Positions 18,868 to 29,147 are shown, counted from the first letter of the stretch. The stretch: DNA of 64,000 nt from Streptomyces sp. NBC_01707 (GCF_041438805.1 NZ_CP109190.1:7998001-8062000); one strand, 5' to 3'. Program-made: numbers and translations. The notes: generated from the letters alone by a model not told the origin.

Positions 18868-19716
18868 ATGCTGCGCATCGCCGTCCCCAACAAGGGTTCA
18901 CTCTCCGGGCCTGCGATGGCGATGCTCCATGAGGCCGGCTACCAGCAGCGCAAGGAGTCGAAGGAACTCGTCCTCGTCGACCCGGAGAACGAGGTCGAGT
19001 TCTTCTACCTGCGGCCGCGTGACATCGCGATCTACGTCAGCTCCGGCCGCCTCGACATCGGCATCACCGGCCGCGACCTGCTGCTGGACTCCGGGGCCGA
19101 TGCCGAGGAGATCCTCCAGCTCGGCTTCGCACGCTCCACCTTCCGTTACGCCACCAAGCCCGGCACGGCCCACGGCCCGCAGGACTTCGACGGCATGACC
19201 ATCGCCACCTCCTACGAGGGCATCGTCGCCAAGCACCTCGCCGACGTGGGCGTCAACGCCTCCGTCGTCCACCTCGACGGCGCGGTCGAGACCGCCATCG
19301 AGCTCGGGGTCGCCCAGGTCATCGCCGATGTGGTGGAGACCGGCACCAGCCTGCGCAACGCCGGACTCGAAGTGATCGGCGAGCCGATCATGAAGTCGGA
19401 GGCGGTCGTCATCCGCCGTACGGGTGCCCCCCAGGACGACCCCAAGGTGCAGCAGTTCCTCCGCCGCCTGCAGGGCGTCCTGGTGGCCCGCAGCTACGTG
19501 ATGATGGACTACGACTGCCGCGTCGAGCACCTGGAGCGCGCGGTGGCCCTCACCCCGGGCCTGGAGTCGCCGACCATCTCCCCGCTGCACCACGAGGGCT
19601 GGGTCGCCGTCCGTTCCATGGTCGCCGCCAAGGAGGCCCAGCGGATCATGGACGACCTGTACGAGCTCGGTGCCCGCGCCATCCTCACGACGGCCATCCA
19701 CGCCTGCCGCCTCTGA
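18868..19716 (+). CDS. hisG: ATP phosphoribosyltransferase (long form)
   Basis: At 282 aa this is the long HisG, with the catalytic periplasmic-binding-like domain (LRIAVPNKGSLSGPAM; DIGITGRDLLLDSGAD; the PRPP loop ATSYEGIVAKHL; GVAQVIADVVETGTSLRNAGL) and a C-terminal ACT-like domain (about 210-282) for histidine feedback inhibition. It begins histidine synthesis. AAGGAAA lies upstream of the ATG. Confidence 0.95.
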   Translation: MLRIAVPNKGSLSGPAMAMLHEAGYQQRKESKELVLVDPENEVEFFYLRPRDIAIYVSSGRLDIGITGRDLLLDSGADAEEILQLGFARSTFRYATKPGTAHGPQDFDGMTIATSYEGIVAKHLADVGVNASVVHLDGAVETAIELGVAQVIADVVETGTSLRNAGLEVIGEPIMKSEAVVIRRTGAPQDDPKVQQFLRRLQGVLVARSYVMMDYDCRVEHLERAVALTPGLESPTISPLHHEGWVAVRSMVAAKEAQRIMDDLYELGARAILTTAIHACRL

Positions 19717-19774
19717 CGGCCGGACGGCCAGCGACCCACCGGCAGCCAGACCCACCGGAAGACAGAAGAACACC

Positions 19775-20239
19775 ATGTCCGCCCCCGCGCCCCGGCCCGA
19801 ACTCCCCACACTCCCGGTCACCTTCCGGCCGACCCGTACCCGGGTGGTCCTGCTGACCGTGGGAGCGGCGATGTTCGTCGTCATCACCGTCATCGCGATG
19901 AGCCTGGAGCAGCTCAGCCCGGGGGAGCGGGTCAGCTTCGTCTTCACCGCGCTGCTCTTCTTCGCCGTCCTGGCGCTGCTCAGCCGCCCCAAGGTCGTCG
20001 CCGACGACCACGGGGTGACCGTGGTCAATCTCACCCGCACCCGACGGCTGTCCTGGGCGGAGATCGTCCGCGTCAACCTGCGGGCCGGTGACCCGTGGGT
20101 GTTCCTCGACCTCAGCGACGGGACCAGCATGCCCGCCCTGGGAATCCAGCCCGGAATCGCCAAGGAACAGGCCATTCGAGACGCCGGCACGCTCCGCGCC
20201 CTCGCCGAGAATCACGGCACGGGTACGGACAACGGCTGA
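19775..20239 (+). CDS. Bacterial PH-domain membrane protein
   Basis: The 154-aa protein has two transmembrane segments (about 25-45 and 53-68), followed by a small PH-like beta-barrel (VVADDHGVTVVNLTRTRRLSWAEIVRV, then DLSDGTSMPALGI) typical of the bPH_6 group. It sits 58 bp after hisG on the same strand, an arrangement usual in streptomycetes, and is probably at the tail of the operon. Its function is unknown. Confidence 0.8.
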   Translation: MSAPAPRPELPTLPVTFRPTRTRVVLLTVGAAMFVVITVIAMSLEQLSPGERVSFVFTALLFFAVLALLSRPKVVADDHGVTVVNLTRTRRLSWAEIVRVNLRAGDPWVFLDLSDGTSMPALGIQPGIAKEQAIRDAGTLRALAENHGTGTDNG

Positions 20240-20273
20240 GCCCCCTGCCCCGTTCGGCCACTTCTTGATTACT

Positions 20274-20370
20274 CTGGAGGGCGGTGGCGCCCTGTGTGCG
20301 CCCCGCCCCGCACAGAAGGCCCCTGAGGCCGGCGGGGCTTTCCTTCGACCCAAGGAGTGACTCCCTCCAG
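20274..20370 (+). ncRNA. Structured leader or terminator region upstream of the CNNM operon
   Basis: CTGGAGGG (20274-20281) can pair perfectly with CCCTCCAG (20363-20370), closing a ~97-nt region. Inside it are a TGTGCG/CGCACA hairpin (20295-20300 with 20309-20314) and an alternative stronger stem GCCCCGC/GCGGGGC (20305-20311 with 20332-20338) that holds a GGCC/GGCC inner helix and is followed by TTTCCTT. The last two compete for the same bases, so alternative folding is possible. This could be simply the hisG-unit terminator, or a cis-regulatory RNA for the CNNM genes 56 nt downstream. I cannot match it to a named riboswitch. Confidence 0.4.
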
Positions 20371-20425
20371 CAATGGACGGATCGTCCGGTAGTACCTGCG
20401 CCGCCCCATCCCAGGAGGCGGCGGC

Positions 20426-21796
20426 ATGATCACCCCCTTGCTGCTTCTCAGTGCGGCATTCCTTCTCATCCTCGCCAACGGATTCTTCGTGGCAGCCGAG
20501 TTCGGGCTGGTCACGGTGGAGCGGCCGGACGCCGAGCGCGCCGCCGCCGCGGGCGACCGGCGGGCGCGTACCGTCGTCGACGCCCTGCGCGAGCTCTCCT
20601 TCCAGCTCTCCGGCACCCAGCTCGGCATCACCATCACCTCACTGGTCGTCGGCATGCTCGCCGAACCCGCCCTCGCCCAGCTGCTGGCCGGACCGCTCAC
20701 CGCGACCGGACTCCCCGGCGGGGCCGTACCCGGGGTCAGTGTGGTGATCGGGATGCTGGTCGCCTCCGCCGTCCAGATGGTGATCGGCGAGCTCGTACCG
20801 AAGAACTGGGCGGTCTCCCGGCCGCTCCAGGTCGCCCGGTTCGTCGCCGGCCCCCAGCACCGCTTCGCCAGTGCGCTGCGGCCGGTGATCACCCTGCTGA
20901 ACACCGTCGCCAACCGGCTGGTGCGACTGCTCGGCGTCGAGCCCACGGACGAGCTGGCCTCCGCCCGTACACCCGGTGAGCTGGTCTCCCTGGCCCGGCA
21001 CTCCGCCGAGGCCGGCACCCTCGAACAGGACACCGCGGATCTCTTCGTACGGACCCTGTCGCTCGCCGGACTCACCGCACAGCACGTCATGACCCCGCGC
21101 GTGAAGGTCAGCGCGCTGCAGTCGACCGCGACCGCGGCGGACGTCCTGAACCTCACCCGCGCCACTGGCCTCTCCCGCTTCCCGGTCTACCGGGACCGGA
21201 TCGACGAGGTCGTCGGCATGATCCACCTCAAGGACGCGCTCGCCGTGCCCGCCCAGGAGCGGCGGCGCACCCCGGCAGGGCGGATCGCCGTACCGCCCCT
21301 GCTCGTCCCCGAGACGCTCCCGGTCGAGCAGCTGCTCCAGCGCCTGCGCAACGAGCAGCCGATCGCCGTCGTGGTCGACGAGTACGGCGGCACCGCCGGT
21401 GTGGTCACGCTCGAGGACATCATCGAGGAACTGGTCGGCGAGGTCAGGGACGAGCACGACGCGGAAGGCGCCGACCGCCCCGAACTGGCCGTCGCCGCTC
21501 CCGAGGACGGCCGTCCCGCCTGGGACGCCGAAGGCAGCTGCCGGGTCCTCACCCTGCGCCGGATAGGCCTTGACGTGCCGGAAGGACCGTACGAGACGGT
21601 GGCCGGACTGGTCGCCGATCTCCTCGGACGGATTCCCGCCCCCGGCGACCGGGCCGAACTGCCGGGCTGGCGGATCTCGGTTCGCCAGGTGGGGCACTAC
21701 CGCGCCGAACAGGTCCGCTTCGTACGCATAGCCGATGTGCCGGAGACCGTCGACGCGCCGTCGGCGGAACGCGCTGTCCTGGAGGCCGCACGATGA
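20426..21796 (+). CDS. CNNM/CorC-family (hemolysin-like) membrane protein
   Basis: The 456-aa protein has an N-terminal DUF21/CNNM transmembrane domain (about 1-190: FLLILANGFFVAAEFGLVTVERP, then ITITSLVVGMLAEP and VIGELVPKNWAVSRP), a CBS pair (about 205-330: VMTPRVKVSALQ, LSRFPVYRDRIDEVVGMIHLKD, VVDEYGGTAGVVTLEDIIEELVGE), and the CorC_HlyC C-terminal domain. These proteins are associated with Mg2+ (sometimes Co2+) handling. GGAGGCGG precedes the ATG. It overlaps the following paralogue by four bases. Confidence 0.9.
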   Translation: MITPLLLLSAAFLLILANGFFVAAEFGLVTVERPDAERAAAAGDRRARTVVDALRELSFQLSGTQLGITITSLVVGMLAEPALAQLLAGPLTATGLPGGAVPGVSVVIGMLVASAVQMVIGELVPKNWAVSRPLQVARFVAGPQHRFASALRPVITLLNTVANRLVRLLGVEPTDELASARTPGELVSLARHSAEAGTLEQDTADLFVRTLSLAGLTAQHVMTPRVKVSALQSTATAADVLNLTRATGLSRFPVYRDRIDEVVGMIHLKDALAVPAQERRRTPAGRIAVPPLLVPETLPVEQLLQRLRNEQPIAVVVDEYGGTAGVVTLEDIIEELVGEVRDEHDAEGADRPELAVAAPEDGRPAWDAEGSCRVLTLRRIGLDVPEGPYETVAGLVADLLGRIPAPGDRAELPGWRISVRQVGHYRAEQVRFVRIADVPETVDAPSAERAVLEAAR

Positions 21797-22905
21797 GCGT
21801 CGTCCAGTTGCTCTTCGCCGGGCTCCTCGTGCTGGCGAACGGGTTCTTCGTGGGTGCCGAGTTCGCACTGGTCTCCGTACGCCGCAGCCAGATCGAACCC
21901 CTCGCGGCGGCCGGATCGGGCAGGGCCCGGCAGGTGCTGTACGGCCTGGAGAACCTGCCGCAGATGATGGCCGCCGCGCAGTTCGGCATCACCGTCTGCT
22001 CACTGACCCTCGGCGCCGTCGCCGAACCGACCGTCGCCCATCTGCTGGAGCCGGTCTTCCACGCGGTGCACCTGCCGGAGGGCCTCGTCCACCCGCTCGG
22101 CTACGTCCTGGCGCTCGTCTTCGTGGTCTTCCTCCACCTCGTCATCGGCGAGATGGTTCCGAAGAACCTGGCCATGGCGGCCCCGGAGAAGACCTCGATG
22201 TGGCTCAGCCCCGGCCTGGTCGGCTTCGCCCGGCTCTGCCGCCCGGTCACCTCGGCACTGGGCGCCTGCGCCCGGCTGGTGCTCCGGCTGTTCCGCGTCG
22301 AACCCAAGGACGAGGTCGAGGCCGTCTTCACCAGTGAGCAGCTCAACCGGCTCGTCGAGGACTCCGGACAGGCCGGGCTGCTCGAACCGGAGGCGCAGGA
22401 GCGCCTGGAGGACGCGCTGGAGCTGGGCAGCAGGCCGGTCACCGATGTACTGCTCGACCGGGCCTCCCTGGTGACCGTGGACCCGTCGGTCACCCCGCAC
22501 CGGATCGAGGAACTGACGGTACGGACCGGCTACTCGCGCTTCCCGGTCTGTGCGGAGGGCGGTGGACCGTTCATGGGCTATCTGCACGTCAAGGACGTCC
22601 TCGATCTGGAGGACGGCGAACGGGCCGTTCCGCAACACGTCTGGCGCCCGATGGCGACGCTCCGGGCGGAGCTGCCCCTGGACGACGCGCTGACGGTGAT
22701 GCGCCGTGCGGCCACCCACCTCGCCCAGGTGGCCGACGCGTCGGGCCGGGTGCTGGGGCTGGTCGCGATGGAGGACGTCCTGGAAATGCTGGTGGGCGAG
22801 GTACGCGACCCCGCGCACCGGGTCTCGGTACCCCGCCGGACGGTCGAGGCCGCACCGGCGGGCCCCGGCGCGGACGAACTCCAGCCACTGGCGGCACGAA
22901 CCTGA
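21793..22905 (+). CDS. Second CNNM/CorC-family membrane protein
   Basis: This 370-aa paralogue of the preceding product keeps the DUF21 membrane domain (LLVLANGFFVGAEFALVSVRRSQ; HLVIGEMVPKNLAMA) and the CBS pair (VTDVLLDRASLVTVD; YSRFPVCAEGGGPFMGYLHVKDVLD; VLGLVAMEDVLEMLVGEVRDP) but ends before a full CorC_HlyC domain. Its start overlaps the previous stop (ATGA). Paired CNNM genes of this kind, one full and one short, probably form a hetero-oligomer for divalent-cation homeostasis. Confidence 0.9.
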   Translation: MSVVQLLFAGLLVLANGFFVGAEFALVSVRRSQIEPLAAAGSGRARQVLYGLENLPQMMAAAQFGITVCSLTLGAVAEPTVAHLLEPVFHAVHLPEGLVHPLGYVLALVFVVFLHLVIGEMVPKNLAMAAPEKTSMWLSPGLVGFARLCRPVTSALGACARLVLRLFRVEPKDEVEAVFTSEQLNRLVEDSGQAGLLEPEAQERLEDALELGSRPVTDVLLDRASLVTVDPSVTPHRIEELTVRTGYSRFPVCAEGGGPFMGYLHVKDVLDLEDGERAVPQHVWRPMATLRAELPLDDALTVMRRAATHLAQVADASGRVLGLVAMEDVLEMLVGEVRDPAHRVSVPRRTVEAAPAGPGADELQPLAART

Positions 22906-22924
22906 CAACCAGGCCAGGTCTCAT

Positions 22925-22959
22925 CGCCGGACGGGAGCCACATCCGGGCCCGTCCGGCG
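22925..22959. terminator. Terminator between CNNM operon and AAA gene
   Basis: An 11-bp perfect stem (CGCCGGACGGG at 22925-22935 with 22949-22959) lies just after the CNNM stop, between convergent genes. The rest of the 177-bp gap shows nothing else supportable. Confidence 0.65.
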
Positions 22960-23082
22960 TCAGGGACGGCGAACTCACGCCCGTCCGGTGTGTGAGGACA
23001 CATCCGCACGGCGGCGGGGCTGCGAAACCGTGACCGGCCGCCGGGCGGGGGCCCGGTGCCTGCGACCCGACCCACCGCACCG

Positions 23083-25005
23083 TCACAGTCCCGGAGGCTC
23101 CTGCGGCCCCCGGTCCACCGGCCCCCGGCCGGACAGCACCTCGCCGTACGCCTGCATGAGATCCGGCAGCCGTAGCGTCGCCAGGTCGTCGCGTGTGGGC
23201 ACCGCCGCGTACCCGGACAGCCGCAGATCCCGGTACGCGCAGCTCTTCTCGTACAGCGTGCGCAGAAACCGCCCGTTGCCCAGCTCGTCGATCCAGCCCT
23301 GGTCGACGACATGGCCGCTGATCGAGCGCAGCTCCTCCAAGGACTCCTCGTCCCACACGTCGTCGTTGTCGGCGGCCAGCACCTCGCCGATCGAGGTGAG
23401 TTCCAGCGGCCGGTAGCTGGGGAAGTCCACCCGGGTGGTGAACCGGGAGGAGAGCCCGGGGTTGGTGGCCAGCAGCCGGTCCATGCCCTCGGGGTAGCCC
23501 GCGAGGATGACGACGAGATGGTCGCGGTTGTCCTCGGCCCGCTTGAGGAGCACCTGCAGCGCCTCGTCCCCGTACGCGTCGCCCTTGCTGTAACCGGAGT
23601 TGGAGAGGCTGTACGCCTCGTCGACGAACAGCACCCCGCCGAGCGCCGAGTCGATCAGCTCGTTGGCCTTGACCGCGGTCTGGCCGAGGAACTCGCCGAC
23701 CAGATCGGAACGCTGCGCCTCGACGAGGTGGTCACCGCCGAGCAGCCCCAGCGCGTAGAAGACCCGGCCCAGGATCCGGGCCACCGTGGTCTTCCCGGTC
23801 CCGGACGGTCCGGAGAAGATGAAATGACGCTTGGGGGGTTGGACCAGAAGCCCCTCGCCGGCCCGCAGCCGCGCCATGTTCAGCTGCGCGGACAAGGCTT
23901 TGACCTGGCGCTTGACGGGTTCGAGGCCGACCATCCGCTCCAGCTCCGCCAGCGCCTCGGCGAGCAGCACCGGATCGCTGGGCCCTGCCGGGAACGGCTG
24001 CGGCGACGACTGACCTGGCACCGCCGTCTTCTCCCGTGCCCCCGCCCCGTCGGCGGGAGGCAGCCCGCCGACACCCGGCATGTTCTGCGGTTCTCCACCG
24101 GGCCGAAGCTCCCGGCCGTCCACCAGATCGGTGCCGAGCAGAGAGTCGCCGTCCTGCTGCGCCTCCGCGACCGTGCCGTCCATGCCGAACCCCGTCAGTG
24201 ACACGGAGGCCAGACCTGCCGCCTCGTCGGTGCCTTCCAGCCCGTCGTAGTCCGCGATGGCTGCGAGCCGCGCCGATGTGTCCATGAAGGCCGGATCGAT
24301 CCGGTGCACCGCCCGGTAGAGCGGCAGGGCGGCCGCGCTGCGGCCGGTGCCCTCGTGTGCGCGGGCCAGCCAGTAGCGCAGCTCCTTGCGCTGCGGTTGT
24401 TCGCTGCGGCAGCGCATCAGTGCGGTGGAGAGCAGCGGCTCGGCCTGCCCGTACATCTCCAGCCGCACCCGCGCCATCCCGCCGAAGAGCCCCGCCTCGA
24501 TGCCGAGCAGCGGATCGTCGACCAGCTGCTCGGTGTTGCGTACGAGCTGTTCCCAGTCCTTGACCAGATAGGACCGGCAGGCGTGCAGGAACCGCACCTG
24601 CGGGTCCGTGTCCACCGGTGGCAGTCCGGCCAACGCCCGGTCCAGTTCGGCGACATGACGCCCGTCCAGCCAGTGCGACGCGTGCGCGAGCAGCAGGTCG
24701 CGTGGGCTCTCCAGCACCGGTTGCACCCACCAGCCCAGCCAGTACCAGGAGTTGAGCGTGCGCCGATGGCGGGTGCGCTGTTCGCCGAACCGGTCGCGAT
24801 GCCGGTACATCCGCAGTAACGCGGCCGTCGTGTCGATGCGCAGGGCGTGGAGACCGAGCCAGGCGTCCGCCATGCCGGGATCCAGCCGCACCGCTGTTCT
24901 GAACTCCTCCTCGGCCTGCGGGTATGCGCCCATCGTGTAGGCGTCCACGCCGCGCAGCCAGGCGAGGTCGGCCGGGGCCTGTGCGCCCTGCGTGCCGATG
25001 TCCAT
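23083..25005 (-). CDS. TPR-AAA ATPase of the CbxX/CfxQ (EccA-like) family
   Basis: The 640-aa protein has N-terminal TPR-like helices (about 1-290; WLRGVDAYTMGAYPQAEEEFRTAV is a typical repeat), a variable linker rich in G, P and A (about 290-350) and a CbxX-type AAA domain. Walker A is GPSGTGKTT, Walker B is GGVLFVDEAYSL and the sensor region is VVILAGYPEGMDRLL. The TPR-plus-AAA arrangement is that of EccA from type VII secretion, but no WXG100 or other ESX gene lies nearby, so it may be a stand-alone chaperone or remodeller. The start at 25005 has GGGGGA upstream and family-like sequence begins there; the frame is open to 25293 but that stretch has no family features. Confidence 0.83.
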   Translation of the reverse strand: MDIGTQGAQAPADLAWLRGVDAYTMGAYPQAEEEFRTAVRLDPGMADAWLGLHALRIDTTAALLRMYRHRDRFGEQRTRHRRTLNSWYWLGWWVQPVLESPRDLLLAHASHWLDGRHVAELDRALAGLPPVDTDPQVRFLHACRSYLVKDWEQLVRNTEQLVDDPLLGIEAGLFGGMARVRLEMYGQAEPLLSTALMRCRSEQPQRKELRYWLARAHEGTGRSAAALPLYRAVHRIDPAFMDTSARLAAIADYDGLEGTDEAAGLASVSLTGFGMDGTVAEAQQDGDSLLGTDLVDGRELRPGGEPQNMPGVGGLPPADGAGAREKTAVPGQSSPQPFPAGPSDPVLLAEALAELERMVGLEPVKRQVKALSAQLNMARLRAGEGLLVQPPKRHFIFSGPSGTGKTTVARILGRVFYALGLLGGDHLVEAQRSDLVGEFLGQTAVKANELIDSALGGVLFVDEAYSLSNSGYSKGDAYGDEALQVLLKRAEDNRDHLVVILAGYPEGMDRLLATNPGLSSRFTTRVDFPSYRPLELTSIGEVLAADNDDVWDEESLEELRSISGHVVDQGWIDELGNGRFLRTLYEKSCAYRDLRLSGYAAVPTRDDLATLRLPDLMQAYGEVLSGRGPVDRGPQEPPGL

Positions 25006-25225
25006 CAGGTCCCCCACAAGCCGTGCCCCCAGGATCTCCCGCCGCACGACCGCCCGTCGAGGCGCGCTGAACCACTGTGCCACGGAAGGGAATTGACCGC
25101 ACCGAAAGGCATCGTACCTGCGCAGGGAGTGCGCGACTAAGAGCGCCGCAGGCAGAGCAGGGACCGTGACCGAGGGTAAGCGGAAGGTCGTGCACAGCAG
25201 CGGGAAGAGGCGTGCGAGAGCAGAA

Positions 25226-25263
25226 CGAAGCCCCCGATCACGGGGGAACAACCGGGGGCTTCG
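25226..25263 (-). terminator. Terminator after the uridine-kinase-like gene
   Basis: CGAAGCCCCCG (25226-25236) pairs with CGGGGGCTTCG near 25253-25263; a further copy of GGGGGCTTCG follows at 25271. It lies downstream of the leftward-transcribed kinase gene and ahead of the AAA gene, in a 359-bp gap (25006-25364) where I see no gene; the left half should hold the AAA promoter. Confidence 0.65.
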
Positions 25264-25364
25264 TGTCCGTGGGGGCTTCGAAAAGCCGCACATTGAGAAC
25301 GTAAGACCTGTACCGGCCCCGGGTCAAGCACAGTTGGGGCAGTTCCGGACCCATTCCCGACTGC

Positions 25365-25994
25365 TCAGTACGTCGTTGCGGGAGGATCACGGTGGGTGAC
25401 GGAACGGTTCGCTCCTGCTGTCGCACGAGGTCCCTCCAGCCACTCGTACCCCACGGGCAACTGGAGTACCAGAGCGTCCGCGTAGGGGCGCGAGGGATCG
25501 GCGGCGAAGTGCTCATCCTCGGCCGTGGTCCACCCGTCCCAGAACGCCGAAAGCGCGGGCCCGTCCCGGCGCCGGCCCCGCTCCCACGACGCCGCGGGAC
25601 CGAGTTCCATCCACCACAGTCGTGCGAGATGCGGGCGCAGCGCACGGCGACCCGCGCCCACGCCCTCGATCAGCACCACCGGCGCGGGTTCCAGAGTGCG
25701 TGGCGGACCGAACCGGCGAGCGGTCCAGTCGTACGGCGCATAGCGCGCGCTCTCGCCGCGCGACAGCGGCCCGATCACCTGGTCGCGCAGCCGGTCCACC
25801 CAGGCGAACGGCTCCTCGTGCGTGGCCAGGTCGTCCAGCCGCAGGACGGGGGCGTCGTCGAGCGCGGCCGAGAGGCGGGACGCGAGGGTGCTCTTGCCCG
25901 AACCTGCGTGGCCGTCGACGCCGATCAGCCGGACCGGCCCGCAGGACGGCGCCAGGGTGCGCAGCCCGGAGGCGCGGCGCGAGAGGTCGTTCAT
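25365..25994 (-). CDS. Uridine kinase-like P-loop protein
   Basis: The 209-aa protein has Walker A GVDGHAGSGKSTLASRL at its N-terminus, a DD pair in VLRLDDL, an ARYAPYDW segment as in the uridine kinase family, and VVLIEGVGAG as a Walker B equivalent. It probably phosphorylates a nucleoside or related small molecule, but the substrate is uncertain because these actinobacterial proteins diverge from Udk. The ATG at 25994 begins a recognisable product; the frame continues upstream into alanine-rich non-family sequence. The ribosome site is weak. Confidence 0.78.
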   Translation of the reverse strand: MNDLSRRASGLRTLAPSCGPVRLIGVDGHAGSGKSTLASRLSAALDDAPVLRLDDLATHEEPFAWVDRLRDQVIGPLSRGESARYAPYDWTARRFGPPRTLEPAPVVLIEGVGAGRRALRPHLARLWWMELGPAASWERGRRRDGPALSAFWDGWTTAEDEHFAADPSRPYADALVLQLPVGYEWLEGPRATAGANRSVTHRDPPATTY

Positions 25995-26169
25995 ATGGCC
26001 CAGCCTACGAGCCGGTCCGGAGCAACCGCAGGTCACGCCAGTGGACCAGACCAATATTGGTTCGTCGGCACACTGCGATTCGCTGGCCCAATCCGGCTGT
26101 GAACCGCAATAGTTGGCGCACTGTCGTGCACCCGCAGCCCCACTCCGCTTACGACCGGGGGTTTCGCCC

Positions 26170-27540
26170 ATGAACCGACCGACCTCACGCAGAACTGTGC
26201 TGACCGCCGCGCTCGCGGTGGCGGCCGCCGCCGGCACGGCGTCGTCCGCCGGCTCCGCAGCCGCCGCGATCCCGGCCGCTGCCCCGCCCGATGCGGCTGC
26301 GGCGGCCGCTTCGCTCGTGGACAACCACTCCTGGAGTACGTACACCGACTGGCGCAGCGGCTGCGGCACCGGGACGCGCGCCGTCGCAGGACGCAGGCCG
26401 GGTCTGGTGATCGGCTCCCCCCGGGGACGTACCGACTACACCGACCCGCACACCGGGAACACCGCCACCTGGGAGTACGCGACCTGGACCTCGCCCCGGC
26501 ACCGGTCCACGGTCCCGGCGACCGAGGTCATCGCGTCCTGGAACGCGGACACCCCGGCAGGCACCTGGATCCAGATCGAGCTGAACGGCCGCTACTCGGA
26601 CGGCACCGACACGCCCTGGTACGTGATGGGCCGCTGGGCGGCGGGTGACGGCGACATCCGCCGCACCTCCGTCGACGACCAGACCGACGGCAGGAGCTCC
26701 ATCTGGACCGACACCTTCTCGGTGGACGACGCGGCGAGCGGGCTGCGGCTGGTCTCGTACCAGCTGCGACTCACCCTGTACCGCACCCCGGGCAGCAGCC
26801 TCACCCCGACCGTGTGGCGGCTCGGCGCGATGGCCTCGGACATCCCCGACCGTTTCACCGTGGAGCCCAGCGCCCCCGGCCTCGCCCGGGAGCTGCCGGT
26901 GCCGCGCTACTCGCAGAGCGTGCACGCGGGCCAGTACCCGGAGTACGACAACGGCGGTGAGGCGTGGTGCAGCCCCACCTCCTCGCAGATGATCATCGAG
27001 TACTGGGGGCGCAGACCCACCGCCGATGACCTGGCCTGGGTGGAGCCGGGCCTGGCCGACCCGCAGGTCTGCCACGCGGCCCGCTTCACGTACGACTACC
27101 AGTACGAGGGCTGCGGCAACTGGCCGTTCAACGCCGCGTATGCCGCCACGTACGACGACATGAGCGCGGTCGTCACGCGGCTGCGCTCGCTGACCGACCT
27201 GGAGACATTGATCCGGGCCGGCATCCCGGCCATAACGTCGCAGTCCTTCCTCAAGGAGGAGCTGACCGGGGCCGGGTACGGAACCTCCGGCCATCTCATG
27301 ACCGTGATCGGGTTCACGGCGGACGGCGACGTGATCGCCAACGACCCGGCCTCGCCGAACGACGCGGCCGTCCGCCGGATCTACAAGCGGCACGAGTGGG
27401 AGACGATCTGGCTCCGCACCAAGCGCTACAACGCGAGCGGCAATGTGGCGTCCGGCACAGGCGGGGTCTGCTACCTCTACTTCCCGGCCCACCCGACGCC
27501 CGCCCAGCAGCGGGCTCTGGCGGCCGTCGGCATCCGCTGA
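26170..27540 (+). CDS. Tat-exported C39-like cysteine peptidase
   Basis: The 456-aa protein has an N-terminal twin-arginine signal (SRRTVLTAAL, then an Ala-rich hydrophobic stretch and AAA cleavage region, about 1-45). The middle (about 50-230) is a beta-rich domain of unknown role. The C-terminal peptidase_C39_2-like domain has Cys in GEAWCSPTSSQMIIEYWG, His in SGHLMTVIGF and a NDPAS block that supplies the acidic residue. It is an extracellular or wall-associated papain-fold protein, possibly acting on peptides or cross-links. It is monocistronic with a terminator after it. Confidence 0.82.
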   Translation: MNRPTSRRTVLTAALAVAAAAGTASSAGSAAAAIPAAAPPDAAAAAASLVDNHSWSTYTDWRSGCGTGTRAVAGRRPGLVIGSPRGRTDYTDPHTGNTATWEYATWTSPRHRSTVPATEVIASWNADTPAGTWIQIELNGRYSDGTDTPWYVMGRWAAGDGDIRRTSVDDQTDGRSSIWTDTFSVDDAASGLRLVSYQLRLTLYRTPGSSLTPTVWRLGAMASDIPDRFTVEPSAPGLARELPVPRYSQSVHAGQYPEYDNGGEAWCSPTSSQMIIEYWGRRPTADDLAWVEPGLADPQVCHAARFTYDYQYEGCGNWPFNAAYAATYDDMSAVVTRLRSLTDLETLIRAGIPAITSQSFLKEELTGAGYGTSGHLMTVIGFTADGDVIANDPASPNDAAVRRIYKRHEWETIWLRTKRYNASGNVASGTGGVCYLYFPAHPTPAQQRALAAVGIR

Positions 27541-27551
27541 CGCGGTCCGGC

Positions 27552-27590
27552 GCTCCCGGGGCAGTGACCGATGTCATCTACCCCGGGAGC
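27552..27590 (+). terminator. Terminator after the C39-like peptidase gene
   Basis: GCTCCCGGGG (27552-27561) and its perfect complement (27581-27590) flank a 19-nt loop just after the peptidase stop. Confidence 0.65.
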
Positions 27591-27656
27591 CTGACCGGCT
27601 GGCACTCTGGACGGGTCATGGGGGGACTTCACTGCCGGACGACCGAGCGAGATGCC

Positions 27657-27806
27657 ATGACCGCGACCACCGCAACCACCGTCACTGCCCGCCGCCGCGC
27701 GCGGACCGGAGGTCCCGAGGACCGGTCCAAGCTGCTGGAGAACGTCCTCGGCTGGACGCTCGTCGTCCTCGTCGCCATGTTCGTCACCCAGGCCGGCCTG
27801 ATGTGA
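27657..27806 (+). CDS. SCO1431-family small membrane protein
   Basis: The 49-aa peptide has a Thr/Arg-rich N-terminus, a charged RTGGPEDRSKLLENV segment and one C-terminal transmembrane helix (GWTLVVLVAMFVTQAGL). It matches the SCO1431 family of streptomycete membrane proteins, which in S. coelicolor lies next to the chitinase gene as it does here. Function unknown. It is near the lower size limit of gene finders but is supported by the family resemblance and position. Confidence 0.72.
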   Translation: MTATTATTVTARRRARTGGPEDRSKLLENVLGWTLVVLVAMFVTQAGLM

Positions 27807-27826
27807 GAAGTCGGCCGTCGGCGGAA

Positions 27827-27860
27827 GAGGGCGGGAAGCCTCCCGGGCTCCCCGCCCCTC
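27827..27860. terminator. Terminator between SCO1431-type gene and chitinase
   Basis: GAGGGCGGG (27827-27835) can pair with CCCGCCCCTC (27851-27860) with one bulged base, in the 72-bp gap between convergent stop codons. Confidence 0.45.
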
Positions 27861-27878
27861 GGGATCGCAGGGTCGCGG

Positions 27879-29147
<1,269 letters not shown>

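Noticed and set aside
25006..25293. N-terminal extension of the AAA ATPase to an ATG at 25293
   Set aside because: The extension crosses a terminator-like hairpin and has no TPR or AAA features, while the ATG at 25005 has a good ribosome site.
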